Shown here: positions 8,054-17,900 of the stretch, in pieces
Layout: each line of letters begins with the position of its first letter
Numbering within the stretch: the first letter of the stretch is position 1
IMG/VR virus record: IMGVR_UViG_3300021976_000026
Coordinates: 1-48,349 of that record
DNA length: 48,349 nucleotides
Reading direction: 5' to 3' (one strand)
Source: a virus
Position numbers and translations under genes: made by a program
Notes under the pieces: model-generated
The model's database searches: none
Told to the model about the DNA's origin: nothing
What the model saw: the letters and a program-made list of their open reading frames with translations, nothing else

Positions 8054-8931
8054 CAGTAGGCCCCCACGTGCTGCTGGTAGCCGTAGCGCTGAGCCAGCCT
8101 GGCCATCTCGGCGACCAGTCTGGTCTGGCGCATCGCGGCGAAGTTTCGCATCGAAGTGGTCGGGCCCCCGGTCGGCACCTCCCCCGCCCGCCTCGTCTCA
8201 CCCTGGTGGTCGATGATGTTGCGCTGGGACTCGGTCCCCATCAGTAGCCGGATGGCCACTCCCAGCGGGGGGACGTCCAGCGCCGTGGGGATCATCCCGG
8301 TCGTGGTCGCCACGGCCACGTCCTCCCACAGCGGGAGGTAGTTGAAGGCGCAGCCCACGGTGGCGCGGGAGAGCGTGTTGGGACCGATGAGCACCGGACC
8401 AGTCAAGGACTCGGTGATCTGGTAGAAGGCGGCCGGGAGCTTGCGCTGGAAGGTGTCGTTGCTCCAGGCGTCGAGCAGCATCAACGCCCCGTCCGGCAGC
8501 ACCAGCGACCCGTCCTCTTCGCCTTCGACGCTCTCCACCCGGTACAGCCCCTCACCGGAGAGCTGGTCCAGCTCGTTGTTCAGCTCCTCGATGATGCGCC
8601 GGGTGGTGTAGCGGGGCTTGAGCACGACCCGGGCGTCTTGCAGGTGCACCTTCGCCGGGGCGTCGTCCTCCATCAGCATGACGGTGAGCGTCTTGGTCGC
8701 GGGGGAAGCTTCAACCAGGGAGTACTCGATCCAGTCGATCTCCAGCGACATGCCTGGTTGCAGACCCGAGATGGCGTATTGCAGGACGATCTCGTCGCCG
8801 GAGTTGTCGAACGGCTGGGCCAGCGCGTTGACGCCGTGCCGAGCCCCGCCCTGGGCGTGGCTTCGCACCGCCCGAACAAGATCCGCAGTGGTCTTGTCGG
8901 ACGGCACGAAGCCAGACCCGAAGTTCGGCAT
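8053..8931 (-). CDS. putative head-to-tail adaptor (tail tubular A-like)
   Basis: A 292-residue protein lying directly after the major capsid gene and before the large tail protein. Residues ~60-90 form a beta strand region (SLEIDWIEYSLVEASPATK) and residues ~100-200 are mixed, with TTRRIIEELNNELDQL helical. The C-terminus (MRNFAAMRQTRLVAEMARLAQRYG) is a basic helix. Position between capsid and tail fits an adaptor or gatekeeper of short-tailed phages. No signature motif seen, so this is mainly context. Confidence 0.5.
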   Translation of the reverse strand: MPNFGSGFVPSDKTTADLVRAVRSHAQGGARHGVNALAQPFDNSGDEIVLQYAISGLQPGMSLEIDWIEYSLVEASPATKTLTVMLMEDDAPAKVHLQDARVVLKPRYTTRRIIEELNNELDQLSGEGLYRVESVEGEEDGSLVLPDGALMLLDAWSNDTFQRKLPAAFYQITESLTGPVLIGPNTLSRATVGCAFNYLPLWEDVAVATTTGMIPTALDVPPLGVAIRLLMGTESQRNIIDHQGETRRAGEVPTGGPTTSMRNFAAMRQTRLVAEMARLAQRYGYQQHVGAY

Positions 8932-8934
8932 GGA

Positions 8935-9843
8935 TCAGGCGACGTCGTTGAAGTCGGCCCAGATGACCGCCTCGGGGCGGAACACCTTGTACCCGCCGAG
9001 CCAGTACCAGCCCATGGGCCGGAACCGCCACAGCTTGTCCGTCACCGGGCCGGGTCGCACCGTGGGGTACGCACCGAAGCCGGGAGCCGACGACATCGCC
9101 TTCGCCAGCGCCTCCTGGCCGCAGAACACCGCACGGTGCGTGTTCGCCTCGGTACCAGCGGAGATGACCTGGCTGACGATGAACCGGAAGCCCTCGAACT
9201 CACCGATCTCACCACGGTAGATCTGCGTGGTGTCCTGGTAGGTGTGCGGGGCGCGCCAGTTGTTCAGGTCCGCAGCGGCGGTCTCCCGGCGAAGATCCCG
9301 AGCCATGTACGGGGTGATGTACGCCCGGTAGAAGCCGTCCTCGAACGGCCGGACGACAGCGTTCTCCAGCTGCGCCTTGATGTCCTGAATGTCGTTCGTG
9401 GTGATCTTCGTGGTGCCAGGAACGGCGGTCACGAACTCGCTCGACGCCTCGGCCGTGAGCGCCGTCTGGGCAATCAGGTCGATGGTGCGACCGGCGTTGT
9501 AGCCGAGCCGGTTCGCAGCGGTGGGGTCGAACTCGATGAACGAGGTGGCGCGCAGCTTCGCGGTGCTGATGGTCGCCCGGCCGTACTCGGTCATGGTGAC
9601 CGTGAGCGGGGTGTCCGTCAGCGCCGTAGCGGCGACGTCGGTGTACTCGTCCAGGGGGGTGGTCGAGATGTTGAGGTCGTTCATCTTCGTGAAGATGACC
9701 GAGGCACCTCGGTGGGACTGCTTGGTGGCCTTCACCGTGGCGACCGCGTCGAAGACGACGAGCGGGCGCAGAGCGTAGTAGACCGCGAGGTTGTACGCCG
9801 TGGTGTCGAGACCAGATTCAACGGTACCGGTTTCTCCGGCCAT
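8935..9843 (-). CDS. major capsid protein, N4-gp56 family
   Basis: A 302-residue protein. It shows features typical of the N4-gp56 capsid family (HK97 fold): an N-terminal YYALRPLVVFDAVAT helix, FTKMNDLN and GRATISTAKLRATSF, the spine helix RLGYNAGRTIDLIAQTAL, then YRAYITPYMARDLR, a W...Y loop, and the late IGEFEGFRFIVSQVI strand followed by GQEALAKAM. Length is close to the family norm. Start ATG 9843 has an upstream Shine-Dalgarno-like AAAGTTGGTGAG. Separated from the scaffold gene by an HNH endonuclease gene. It indicates a podovirus-type virion together with the absence of a tape measure. Confidence 0.85.
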   Translation of the reverse strand: MAGETGTVESGLDTTAYNLAVYYALRPLVVFDAVATVKATKQSHRGASVIFTKMNDLNISTTPLDEYTDVAATALTDTPLTVTMTEYGRATISTAKLRATSFIEFDPTAANRLGYNAGRTIDLIAQTALTAEASSEFVTAVPGTTKITTNDIQDIKAQLENAVVRPFEDGFYRAYITPYMARDLRRETAAADLNNWRAPHTYQDTTQIYRGEIGEFEGFRFIVSQVISAGTEANTHRAVFCGQEALAKAMSSAPGFGAYPTVRPGPVTDKLWRFRPMGWYWLGGYKVFRPEAVIWADFNDVA

Positions 9844-9860
9844 GGGGTCTCACCAACTTT

Positions 9861-10307
9861 CTAGGTGTTGGCGGACCTCCGCTTCCGTCTGTCGCGCTCC
9901 TGCTCTCGGTGGCAGATACGACAACGGCGCTTGCCCCCAGCACGCGAGAGTGTGTTCTCTTCGGTGAAGGGGTGGCCCTTCGAGCACTTTTCAGCGTTGC
10001 CGCCCCAGGTGGGGATGCGCTGGTTGTTCACCGCGGTGGTGACGGGTTCCAAGTGCTCGGGGTTCACACAGTTGCGGGTGCGGCACAGGTGGTCCAGCGG
10101 CAGCTCGGTGAGTCCGTGGACGAGAGCCCACACCCAGCGGTGCGCCCGCCAGTTGTAGCTGTCCCGGTACACCACGCCGTAGCCGTCCCGGTCGATGTCG
10201 CCCAGCCACAGCCAGTGGCCCTCGGGGTTACGCCGGTCGATGAGTCGCCGAAGATCGGGATCGTCGACGAACGGATCGGGTAGGTCCGCTCTGGAGTTGT
10301 CTGTCAT
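9861..10307 (-). CDS. HNH homing endonuclease
   Basis: A 148-residue HNH nuclease of the AP2/HNH_3 type. An N-terminal HWLWLGDIDRDGYGVV unit precedes RAHRWVWALVHG, followed by the catalytic LDHLCRTRNCVNPEHLEPVT motif, in which the His of LDH and the NPEH stretch form the metal site. A C-terminal zinc knuckle has CSKGHPFTEENT and CRICHRE. It sits between scaffold and capsid genes, a common insertion point for free-standing homing endonucleases, which cut cognate alleles lacking the gene. It is transcribed with the structural genes. Confidence 0.9.
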   Translation of the reverse strand: MTDNSRADLPDPFVDDPDLRRLIDRRNPEGHWLWLGDIDRDGYGVVYRDSYNWRAHRWVWALVHGLTELPLDHLCRTRNCVNPEHLEPVTTAVNNQRIPTWGGNAEKCSKGHPFTEENTLSRAGGKRRCRICHREQERDRRKRRSANT

Positions 10308-10328
10308 GACGACTCCGAACCCCGCGCC

Positions 10329-10865
10329 TTACTGGTCTTCGGCCACGAACATGCCCGGCTGGCCGCGCATCCAAGCCGCCAGGGAGTCAGCATCGCCGCC
10401 CTCACGCAAGACCTTCTCCATCTCGGCGCGCATGTTGCGACCGGAGGTGTCCTGCTGTTGGGTGGCCTGGGCGATCGGCCCGAACCCCTGCTGTTCCATC
10501 TGGAGCTGCTGCGCTTGCTGCGCCTGCTCCGGAGTGAGCTGCTGTTCGGGGGGCGTCTCGCCCTGCTTCTCGTCCTCGACGGGCTTCTCCTCGGTCAGGA
10601 ACCCGGCTTCGAGGGCCGCCTTCTTGATGTCGTCGGGCTTGAGGTCCCCGTCGTAGCCGTTCACGAAGTACTTGGTCTTCGTGTCCGACAGCGGGATCCC
10701 AGCCTCGGCGAAAGCAAGCTTGCGCTCTGCCTTCGTAGCTCGGGCCTCGAAGTCCTGCGCCTTCTTCTCCAGCGAGCGGAGAGTCTTACGCGAGACCGTG
10801 ACCTTGGTGTCAGCGCGATCCGGGTCTTCCTGACCTTCGGGATCGTCGTCGTACGGGAAAGCCAT
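10329..10865 (-). CDS. capsid scaffolding protein
   Basis: A 178-residue acidic, helical protein. The start ATG 10865 is preferred because AAGGGG lies at good distance, although the frame is open further upstream. An N-terminal acidic stretch (DDDPEGQEDPDRAD) is followed by a coiled-coil segment (RKTLRSLEKKAQDFEARATKAERKL, in parts), then a Gln/Glu-rich region and a C-terminal helix with MRAEMEKVLREGG. This composition and its place just upstream of the capsid gene are typical of phage scaffolds, which direct procapsid assembly and then exit. Confidence 0.75.
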   Translation of the reverse strand: MAFPYDDDPEGQEDPDRADTKVTVSRKTLRSLEKKAQDFEARATKAERKLAFAEAGIPLSDTKTKYFVNGYDGDLKPDDIKKAALEAGFLTEEKPVEDEKQGETPPEQQLTPEQAQQAQQLQMEQQGFGPIAQATQQQDTSGRNMRAEMEKVLREGGDADSLAAWMRGQPGMFVAEDQ

Positions 10866-10969
10866 CTTCGTCGCCCCTTGAGGTTGCGCACCGAGACGGG
10901 GGTCTCCCGGCGGACCTGAACACCAGCTCACGCCCTTGGCGGCCGATATCTAATTCGCATGGTACACAG

Positions 10970-10988
10970 AGTTCCTACGGTAGGAACT
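10970..10988. promoter_or_regulatory. diverged palindrome of the right-arm operator family
   Basis: AGTTCCTAC-G-GTAGGAACT is a perfect 19-bp palindrome with the same CTAC-N-GTAG centre as the ten right-arm copies (GTTTCTAC-N-GTAGAAAC) but T to C changes in both arms. It lies in the 121-bp gap between an internal-protein gene and the scaffold gene, overlapping the stop of the former by two bases. It could be an operator controlling the scaffold-capsid unit. It is the only relative seen in the left arm. Confidence 0.55.
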
Positions 10989-11796
10989 ATCGACTCGTCG
11001 AGCCCAGCCCAGTGCCACGGTCGGACACGTAGGACCCGCCGCCACCAGCGAACGAGGCGACCCGCTGGCGGACCCGCTGCTCGAAGCGCCTGGTGGCCTC
11101 ACCGCCGAGGCCCAGCGCCCCGCCGACGAGCTGGTCGTTGTTGATGCTGGCGGACTCGCCCGGCAGGCGGCGACCCAGGTCCTTCGAGGCACGGGAGAGT
11201 CCCTGGCGGGCCTGCTCGCGGGAGATGCCACCTTCCACCAGGCGCTCGGCCATGGTGCGGGAGATGTCGCCCAGGTTGGCGATGGTGACCTCACCGGCCA
11301 GGTTGGCAGCAGCGAACTGCTTCTCCAGCTCCGGCAGCGTCCGGTCAGTCTCCATCCAGATGGACGCCCACTGCCCGGGGGAAGTCCCGTACAGGCGCTG
11401 CATGGCCCGGCGGACCTCCAGTGGCGCGGTGGTGGAAGCGGCGGCGGCCAACTGCATCCGCGACTGCACCTCGGTGAGGGCGATGTCGTTGACCAAGAGG
11501 TCGGCCACGTAGGAGCGCGCCCCGTACATGTTCATGGGCAGGCCGAACTGGCTGGAGAGGTTGCGCACGCCCTGCTCGAACTGGATGTACGCCTCCTCGC
11601 TGAACGCGAGGCCCTTCTTGGAAAGCTCGGCCATGGCGGGGAAGCGCTCCCGGTACTCGCGGGTGTTGCGCATCTCCAACATGATCTCTTCGATCGAGTC
11701 CCCACCCCGGTAACGGTTCCAGGCCCAGGTGCCCAGGGACGACAACCCGTAGCGCTGCAACGTGGCGTTGATGATCGCCTGTGCGGAAGTGGCCAT
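10987..11796 (-). CDS. putative internal virion protein
   Basis: A 269-residue, largely helical protein. It opens with ATSAQAIINATLQRYGLSSLGTWAWNRY and contains WNRYRGGDSIEEIMLEMRNT, a pattern also seen in the next gene upstream (YVGARY, ILDPYIQ style motifs), suggesting a related helical fold. The C-terminus is Gly/Arg/Ser rich. It is in the block between portal and capsid genes that in podoviruses usually codes for internal or ejection proteins. The ATG at 11796 overlaps the upstream stop by one base. No catalytic motif seen. Confidence 0.6.
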   Translation of the reverse strand: MATSAQAIINATLQRYGLSSLGTWAWNRYRGGDSIEEIMLEMRNTREYRERFPAMAELSKKGLAFSEEAYIQFEQGVRNLSSQFGLPMNMYGARSYVADLLVNDIALTEVQSRMQLAAAASTTAPLEVRRAMQRLYGTSPGQWASIWMETDRTLPELEKQFAAANLAGEVTIANLGDISRTMAERLVEGGISREQARQGLSRASKDLGRRLPGESASINNDQLVGGALGLGGEATRRFEQRVRQRVASFAGGGGSYVSDRGTGLGSTSR

Positions 11797-12659
11797 CAGC
11801 CCATAGCTCCCATCGCCTTGGACAGTTCAGTGGACAGGATCGAGGCCTGACGCTGCGCGTTGTTGGTCTTGTCCCACCCGTAGCGGGTGTCGGTTCGGAT
11901 GCGGGCCAGCCACTCGTCCTGCGTCATCGCCCGGGGTGCCTTCTCGCCCTTCGGCACATACTGGACCGGAGCCGTCCACAGCCCGCCCTTGGTGAGGTCC
12001 ACCGTGTTCGGGTTCACCCCCAGCTCGTCGGCAGCGGCCTGGATGTAGGGGTCGAGGATGTCGCGCAGGGTGTAACCCCGGTCGATGTCGGAGGCGACCG
12101 CCGAGTAGTGCCGCTTCGCCTGGTCGCGGATGAACGTCTCGTAGTCCTCCACGGTGCGCACCCCTTGCAGGACGGCCCGGACAACGCCGTTCAGGGTGGA
12201 CGATCCTCGCCCCGGCTTACCCCAGGAGATGCCGTAGTTGGCGGCCATCTCGATGAGCTGCTGCTGGGTCTGACCGGCCATGCCAGCGGTGCCGCCGTGG
12301 GAGTAGCGAGCCCCCACGTAGAGCCGGATCTCCTCCTCCGACCAGCCGTTGCGCACAGCTTGTTCTGCGAGCGACTTGGCAGCACCGACCGCACTGGACG
12401 TGTTGAAGCCCATCCGAGTGGCCATGCTGCGGATGGTGAGCTGCATCGCGGTGAGCTTGCGCCTGATCTCCCCGGGGTTCTCGGCCCGCTCGACGTCGTA
12501 CGCCTTCTGGGCGTCAGACAGACCCTTCCACCACTTGGTGCCCCGGACCGCGTCGAGGAACTTGTCCATCGTCCAGGCGCCCTCGGTGGCCTGGTCGACG
12601 ATCGACTTGATGTCGGGCCGGGTAGCCAGGAACGCTTCGGAGAAACCGAACTCGGCCAT
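11796..12659 (-). CDS. putative internal virion protein
   Basis: A 287-residue helical protein starting at ATG 12659, one base after the stop of the M23 peptidase gene. It contains FLDAVRGTKWWKGLSDAQK near residue 35-55, a middle helix-rich segment with several Arg/Gln, and YTLRDILDPYIQAAADELG near residue 200. The W-W and NTRE/YRE-like motifs are seen in core proteins of actinophage ejection modules, but the exact role is not known. Context between the giant protein and capsid genes supports a virion-internal component. Confidence 0.6.
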   Translation of the reverse strand: MAEFGFSEAFLATRPDIKSIVDQATEGAWTMDKFLDAVRGTKWWKGLSDAQKAYDVERAENPGEIRRKLTAMQLTIRSMATRMGFNTSSAVGAAKSLAEQAVRNGWSEEEIRLYVGARYSHGGTAGMAGQTQQQLIEMAANYGISWGKPGRGSSTLNGVVRAVLQGVRTVEDYETFIRDQAKRHYSAVASDIDRGYTLRDILDPYIQAAADELGVNPNTVDLTKGGLWTAPVQYVPKGEKAPRAMTQDEWLARIRTDTRYGWDKTNNAQRQASILSTELSKAMGAMG

Positions 12660-12660
12660 G

Positions 12661-13797
12661 TCACACCATCTCCGGTTCCAGTGGGGCAGCGCTCAGCGGG
12701 TTCTGTTCCCCAGCACTGGTCTGCGGCTGCTCCGAGACGGGAGCCGGGCCGGAGGCCAGCTGGTTGAGCGGACCCGAGGGGACGGGGATGTTGGGGGCGG
12801 CCATCATGTCGATCGGGTTCAGGTACACGTAGGGCTTGGACATCTGCATCCCCACCTGGTCCAGTGGGGTGGACTGCAACAGGTCCAGCGTGTTCAGCGG
12901 CACCGTGGTGGTGGAGTCCTCTCCCAGCATCGGCTGGTCGACGTAGGCGCTGGGAGTGGTGGAGCCGTCCAGGAACTTCATCGGGTTCACGGTGTTGCCG
13001 TAGCGGTTCTGGCCCTGGCGGACCTCGAAGTGCAGGTGCGGCCCGGTGGAGTTGCCGGAGTTGCCGGACTTGCCGATGATCTGCCCGGCAGAGACCGTGT
13101 CACCGACCCGCACCGACGAGGCGGAGAGGTGAGCGTAGAGGGTCCACACCTTGCCGTTGTGCTCGATCTCGATCCGCTGCCCGTACGAGCCACCACTGGT
13201 GACCCGCACGACCCGGCCCGCCGCGGCCGCATAGACCGGGGTTCCCATGCTGACGCCGTAGTCGATACCGGTGTGGTGTCCGGCCGAGTAGCCGGAGTTC
13301 GGCCGACCGTAGACCTGGGTGAGGGTGCCGTTGCGAACAGGGCGGGTCCAGGAACCGGCGCCCAGAGACCCGCCCTGCTTTCCCCCCAGCGCCGAGGCAG
13401 CCTTCCCCGGCGACATCCCCAGCAGCGAGGCGGCCTCGTCCTGCCACTTCGCGTACGCGTTGGGGAAGGCCGACACCTGCACCGCCTGGGCCGCCTGAGC
13501 GAGACTCAGCCTGTTCCGGTTCCGCTTGTCCAGCAGCCCCTGCTGGCCCTGGGAGCCACCGAGGAAGAACATCCGGGCGCTCTGGTACGGGTCGAGCCGG
13601 GCGGAGCGGGAGCCCCAGGCGTTGCGCTGCTGGAAGATGCCGATGGAGTCGCGGTCGCCGTAGTTGAGGCTGCGGATGCCGGACTCCTGGAACGCCGCCA
13701 TGAGGGCGATGAGGATGTCACGCTGCGACGCCCCCAGGGACCGCCCCACGCTGATGATGACGGAGGCGTTGCGCTTCTGCTCGCTGGTGAACCCCAT
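12661..13797 (-). CDS. virion peptidoglycan hydrolase: lytic-transglycosylase-like + M23 peptidase
   Basis: A 378-residue protein with two domains. Residues ~1-125 look like the lysozyme/transglycosylase-like domain common in actinobacterial phages, with the likely catalytic Glu38 in AFQESG and the NYGDRDSIGIFQQR motif. Residues ~155-275 form an M23/LytM metallopeptidase with zinc ligands His175 and Asp179 (HTGIDYG) and His256 (HLHFE), plus YGQRIEIEH and YAHL. The C-terminal 100 residues are low complexity. Encoded away from the endolysin and amid internal proteins, so it probably acts during genome entry. Confidence 0.85.
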   Translation of the reverse strand: MGFTSEQKRNASVIISVGRSLGASQRDILIALMAAFQESGIRSLNYGDRDSIGIFQQRNAWGSRSARLDPYQSARMFFLGGSQGQQGLLDKRNRNRLSLAQAAQAVQVSAFPNAYAKWQDEAASLLGMSPGKAASALGGKQGGSLGAGSWTRPVRNGTLTQVYGRPNSGYSAGHHTGIDYGVSMGTPVYAAAAGRVVRVTSGGSYGQRIEIEHNGKVWTLYAHLSASSVRVGDTVSAGQIIGKSGNSGNSTGPHLHFEVRQGQNRYGNTVNPMKFLDGSTTPSAYVDQPMLGEDSTTTVPLNTLDLLQSTPLDQVGMQMSKPYVYLNPIDMMAAPNIPVPSGPLNQLASGPAPVSEQPQTSAGEQNPLSAAPLEPEMV

Positions 13798-14952
13798 CTA
13801 CAGACCCACCAGTCCGGCAAGCGCGTCCAGGTAGCGGTTCGCCTGGTACTCACTGCGCTCCTCACTGGGCTCCTCGGACTCACGCAGCGCCATGCCCTGC
13901 GGGTCGACCGAGGTCTCGTCAGTGTTGGATTCGGTGACGGTGGTCCCGGCCATCGGGTCATGGGTGGCCACTGTGGTGATGACGGTGGGGTCGGCACGCA
14001 TGGCCGCGTTCACACCCTTCACGAACCGGGACAGCTCCTGGTCGCTGGGGGCACGCCCGAGCGAGCGGGTCCAGGCGTCACGCAGCACCAGCAGCCCCTG
14101 ATCGGGCGACATCTGAGAGATCTGAGTCTGGGTGGACGTCTCGGTGTAGGGCATCATGTCCGCGCCTTCACCGGCACCAGCAGTGCCCCCGGAGGAGACC
14201 ATCTCTCCCAGTTCGTTGAGGTCGCCCCCGAGGGACACCGCCAGTTCGCCGGGCCGCAGCGCACCGGTTTCGAGGTCAGTTTGCACGCGCTGGCGCAGCA
14301 CGTCCACCGTCATCCCGCCACCCGGGACGCCGTTGGCCATGGTCATGAAGTTGCTCATGGCGGAGATCTCGAAGCTGGTCCACACTCCGGCCGGACCGGT
14401 ACGGAACCCTTGAGCTTGGAAGAACGCCTGCCAGTCGCGGATCTTGTCCACGGAGAGGCGGGCGGCGAAGTTGGACTCGTCGCCTTGGCGGTAGATGGGC
14501 TTGCCGTAGACGGGTCGGCTCTTGCCCTGGTTGGCGTAGTAGCGCAGCGACAGGTTGTCCGAGCCGTAGGGGATGGGCACGGTGGTGCGCGACGCATAGT
14601 CGTCGGAGTAGCCACCCAGGTAGCGTCGGCCCTCGTACTTGGCCCACATCTCGCCCTGGTTGTACTGGTCGAAGTTGGAGGAGCCCACCCCGTACGGGTT
14701 GGGTGTGAACGGTTCGCTGCGACCCTGCTGACTCGACCCGGGAGGACCACCGCGCCGAGGGTTGCGCCGGGCCTTACCGGCGGCCTCGTTGACCGAGGCG
14801 GGCTGTGCGGGGTCCCACAGGCCGAACCAGGAGCCGAGGGTGTGGAACGGGTCGGACTCGGCGTGGTAGTTGAAGAAGTCGCTGCGCCCGTTGGACTGCC
14901 CGCTCTGCGCGTTCCGGTCGCCTTCGACGGTGTTCTGCGTGTAGAAGGCCAT
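13798..14952 (-). CDS. putative internal virion protein
   Basis: A 384-residue protein. The ATG at 14952 overlaps the stop of the giant protein gene (ATGA) and is chosen over the GTG one codon upstream. The N-terminal third is Gly/Asn/Ser/Tyr rich and probably disordered. The middle has SVDKIRDWQAFFQAQGF and an AWTRSLGRAPSDQELSRFVKGVN segment; that last motif resembles helical modules seen near lytic enzymes of phage tails. Position between giant protein and hydrolase suggests part of the same ejection complex. Confidence 0.6.
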   Translation of the reverse strand: MAFYTQNTVEGDRNAQSGQSNGRSDFFNYHAESDPFHTLGSWFGLWDPAQPASVNEAAGKARRNPRRGGPPGSSQQGRSEPFTPNPYGVGSSNFDQYNQGEMWAKYEGRRYLGGYSDDYASRTTVPIPYGSDNLSLRYYANQGKSRPVYGKPIYRQGDESNFAARLSVDKIRDWQAFFQAQGFRTGPAGVWTSFEISAMSNFMTMANGVPGGGMTVDVLRQRVQTDLETGALRPGELAVSLGGDLNELGEMVSSGGTAGAGEGADMMPYTETSTQTQISQMSPDQGLLVLRDAWTRSLGRAPSDQELSRFVKGVNAAMRADPTVITTVATHDPMAGTTVTESNTDETSVDPQGMALRESEEPSEERSEYQANRYLDALAGLVGL

Positions 14953-17900
14953 CACTCACCCCTCGGTGTGACAACGTTCGCAAACAGGCGGGCGATGGAG
15001 TTCACCGAACCGTCCTGAACGTTCTGGCCTCCGTACTGGGCCACGATGGAGTCCAGCTCGCGCAGGAACTCCTCGCGCATGCCTTCGGCCTTCTGGCCAC
15101 CCAGCCCGGTGCCGTAGCGTTCCTGCGACGTCTCCGTGTACTCGTCGTATGCCTCAAAGAGTAGCTGCGCACCCTCCCCACCTCGGGTATTGGCCAGCGC
15201 GGGGAACTGGTCCATGGCGCGGCGGATCTGGTCCAGGCGGGTGCGCGAGTCGGTGCCGGAGAACTGGGGGACGACCCCGCCGTAGCGCTCCTTGAGGTCC
15301 TCCTCGGCCTGTTCCAGCTGGGGGAGGTCCCACAGCTCGGCAGCGGCCCGGCCGTCCAGCGCGGTCTTCTCGGCGTTGTAGAGGAACTGGATCAGCTTGT
15401 CGGTGCGCTCCTCCACAGAGAGGCCGCGCCGGTCACCGGACTCCTGCTGGAACTGGTAGGCGTCCAGGCTCATGTCGCCGGGGAAGAAGTAGCCGATGAC
15501 GTCCCCATACGCATCGGACTCGGGGTGCTTGCGGAAGAACTCCCAGCCGGGCCCGGAGATGGGGGCGTCACCCTCGCTGGACCCGACGATGGCGCTCAGC
15601 GCCTGCATGCCATAGGAGTCGATGAACGCTTTGGTGGCCGCCTCGTAGTCACCTCCGGCCTCGTTGATCAGATGCTGCCAATGAGTAGCGAGGTAGGAGG
15701 AGCCGATGAGTCGTCCGTCAGCGTCGGCGGCGTAGATCTCCTGGGTGGGGGCGGCTGGGAGGATGGCGGCACCCAGTGCCCGGATGAAGGTGAGGATCTT
15801 CGCTCCCCGTTGCACGTCCTCGATCAGCTTCTGCTGCTGCACCGGCGAGGACTGCAACCCCGGGTACTCCTGGGTGGAGACCATGTACGCGAGCATGCCC
15901 TTGTAGGAGTAGGCCCGGAAGGTCTCGTTGTAGAGCGCACCGGTCATCCGCCGGGCCCAGGACGGCAGGAAGGTGGACTCGACGATGCCACCTTCGGGCT
16001 TGGGCTCCCCGTACGGGAACACGTAGTCGCGCAGCCACTCGGGGAACGCACCGAACGCGTCGTCGGGCATCAGGATCGACAGCGGCATCGAGATCAGCGG
16101 GCCCACCCCAGGCAGGTAGTCCACGTCACCCTGGAACGCCAGGTTCAGGTTCTGCACCGGGGCACCGAGGGTCATCGACTCGGCCACGTTGAACCCGGCA
16201 GCGGGGGAGAGGGCGGCACCGAGCGCGGAGCCGATGAGCGGGAAGGTGAAGTACGGCTCCCCGGTCTGCGGGTTGGTGTAGATGAACCCTTGGGTGGGGT
16301 CGCGCTGCTCTCGGTCGGTGAACGGGTCGATCCAGTCGAAGTCGTCGTAGAGCACGCCCGAACCTGGGTCGGTGAGGGATTCGCCGAGACGGCCGAAGCG
16401 CTCCACCAGGTAGGGCCGGGCAGCCATCAGCCGCCCCCAGCGCCACAGGGTGTCCGCGAACGGCTGGGCGAAGGGCATCACCAGGCGCAGCTGGTGGAAC
16501 AGCTGGCGACGCTGCTGGGCGTCGTAGAACAGGCCCTTCACGTGCTCGTTGGCCTTGGCCGCAGCGACCCGCTCCACGTCGGACATGTTCAGGTCGCCTT
16601 CGGGGGAACGCAGGTACGAGCGCGCCCGCATGAGGGTCTCCGAGTGCGGGGTGTAGCGGTTCTCCGCCTTGAGCACCCAGTCGTAGATCGCCTTGCGGTC
16701 TTGCAGGTTCAGCATCGGCATCATGTCGACGGCGGCGTCGTTGTAGGCGTAGGCGAACTCCGGCCCGACCGCCCAGGCGTTCTCCTTGCGCCCGTTCCAG
16801 TTGAAGAACCAGTCGATGGCCCGGTTGAACTCACTGGCCACGGTGGCGAACCCGTTCTTGGGCACCGTCACCCGCATGGCCATCTCGGTGTCGCTGGGCA
16901 GGTCGGACAGGTAGGGGCGGATGGCCTGCTCCAGGCGCACCGCCCGGTCGGCCTGGGCCTTCGCCTTGAGGTCGGGGACCAGTCCAGCAGTGGACATGGT
17001 GAAGACCTCTTCACCATCGCGCACGAGGCTGCCGTTGACGATGAAGTCCACCAGCTCTTCGCGGCCCATCGTGTACTCCTGGACGCGCTCGCGGATGGAG
17101 CCCTTACCGGTGAAGAGGAAGTTGCGAAGCGCGACCGGGTCGGACCAGATCTGAGCCAGCGGGGACTGGGTCTCCTGATAGTCCGCCCTGATCCACTTCG
17201 CGTCGTCGGAGTGCAGCAGCCAGTCGACGATCGCGTTCTCCCGCGACACCCCGTTGGCCAGTAGCGGCTCAATGGCGGGCGGGTTGTACCCGGCGACGAG
17301 GCGAGCGATCCGAGACGAGCGCAGGTCGATCAGCTTCTCCGACCAGCCCTTGGCGAAGCCGGGCTGGCCCACCCCGACCGGGATGAGGTCGTGGGACTGT
17401 TCGGCGGCGCGCACCGAGCGCATGTCGTGCCGGGACGAGGAGCGGGTCATCAGTTCCACGTACTCGGGCACCAGGTCGTCGGCGACGTCGAGGTCTTCGG
17501 CACCGATCTCGTGTAGCACCTTCCCAGTGGCGGTCTTGTCGTGGGCGGCGAAGCGGGCCAGCAGACCCCGGGAGGTCCGGTTGCGCTTGTTCATGGCACT
17601 GGCCATGCCGATGGCACCCATCGGATGGTTGAAGACGCTGGAGTGCCCGGTCATGAACATCCGGAACTGCATCTCGGCGATGTTGCGAAGCGTGTAGGCA
17701 AAGCGGATCAGGATGACCGAGCGCCACAGGTCCATCCCGGCGTCGAGCACTTCGATGGTCCGGCGCAGCCCGGGGTGCTTGGTGAGGGTGAGACCCCAGC
17801 GCCCAATGGCCCGGGCGATCTCCTGGGAGTCGGGCAGGACGACCCCACCGCGCACCAGCTCCGCTTCCAGCTGGGGGCCGACGAACGGGATGACCTCACC

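Noticed and set aside
6281-8059. 592-codon plus-strand frame
   Set aside because: Antisense shadow of the tail propeller-like gene; repetitive Gly/Arg/Val composition.
12349-15018. 889-codon plus-strand frame
   Set aside because: Antisense shadow of the internal-protein and hydrolase genes, which have clear domains on the minus strand.
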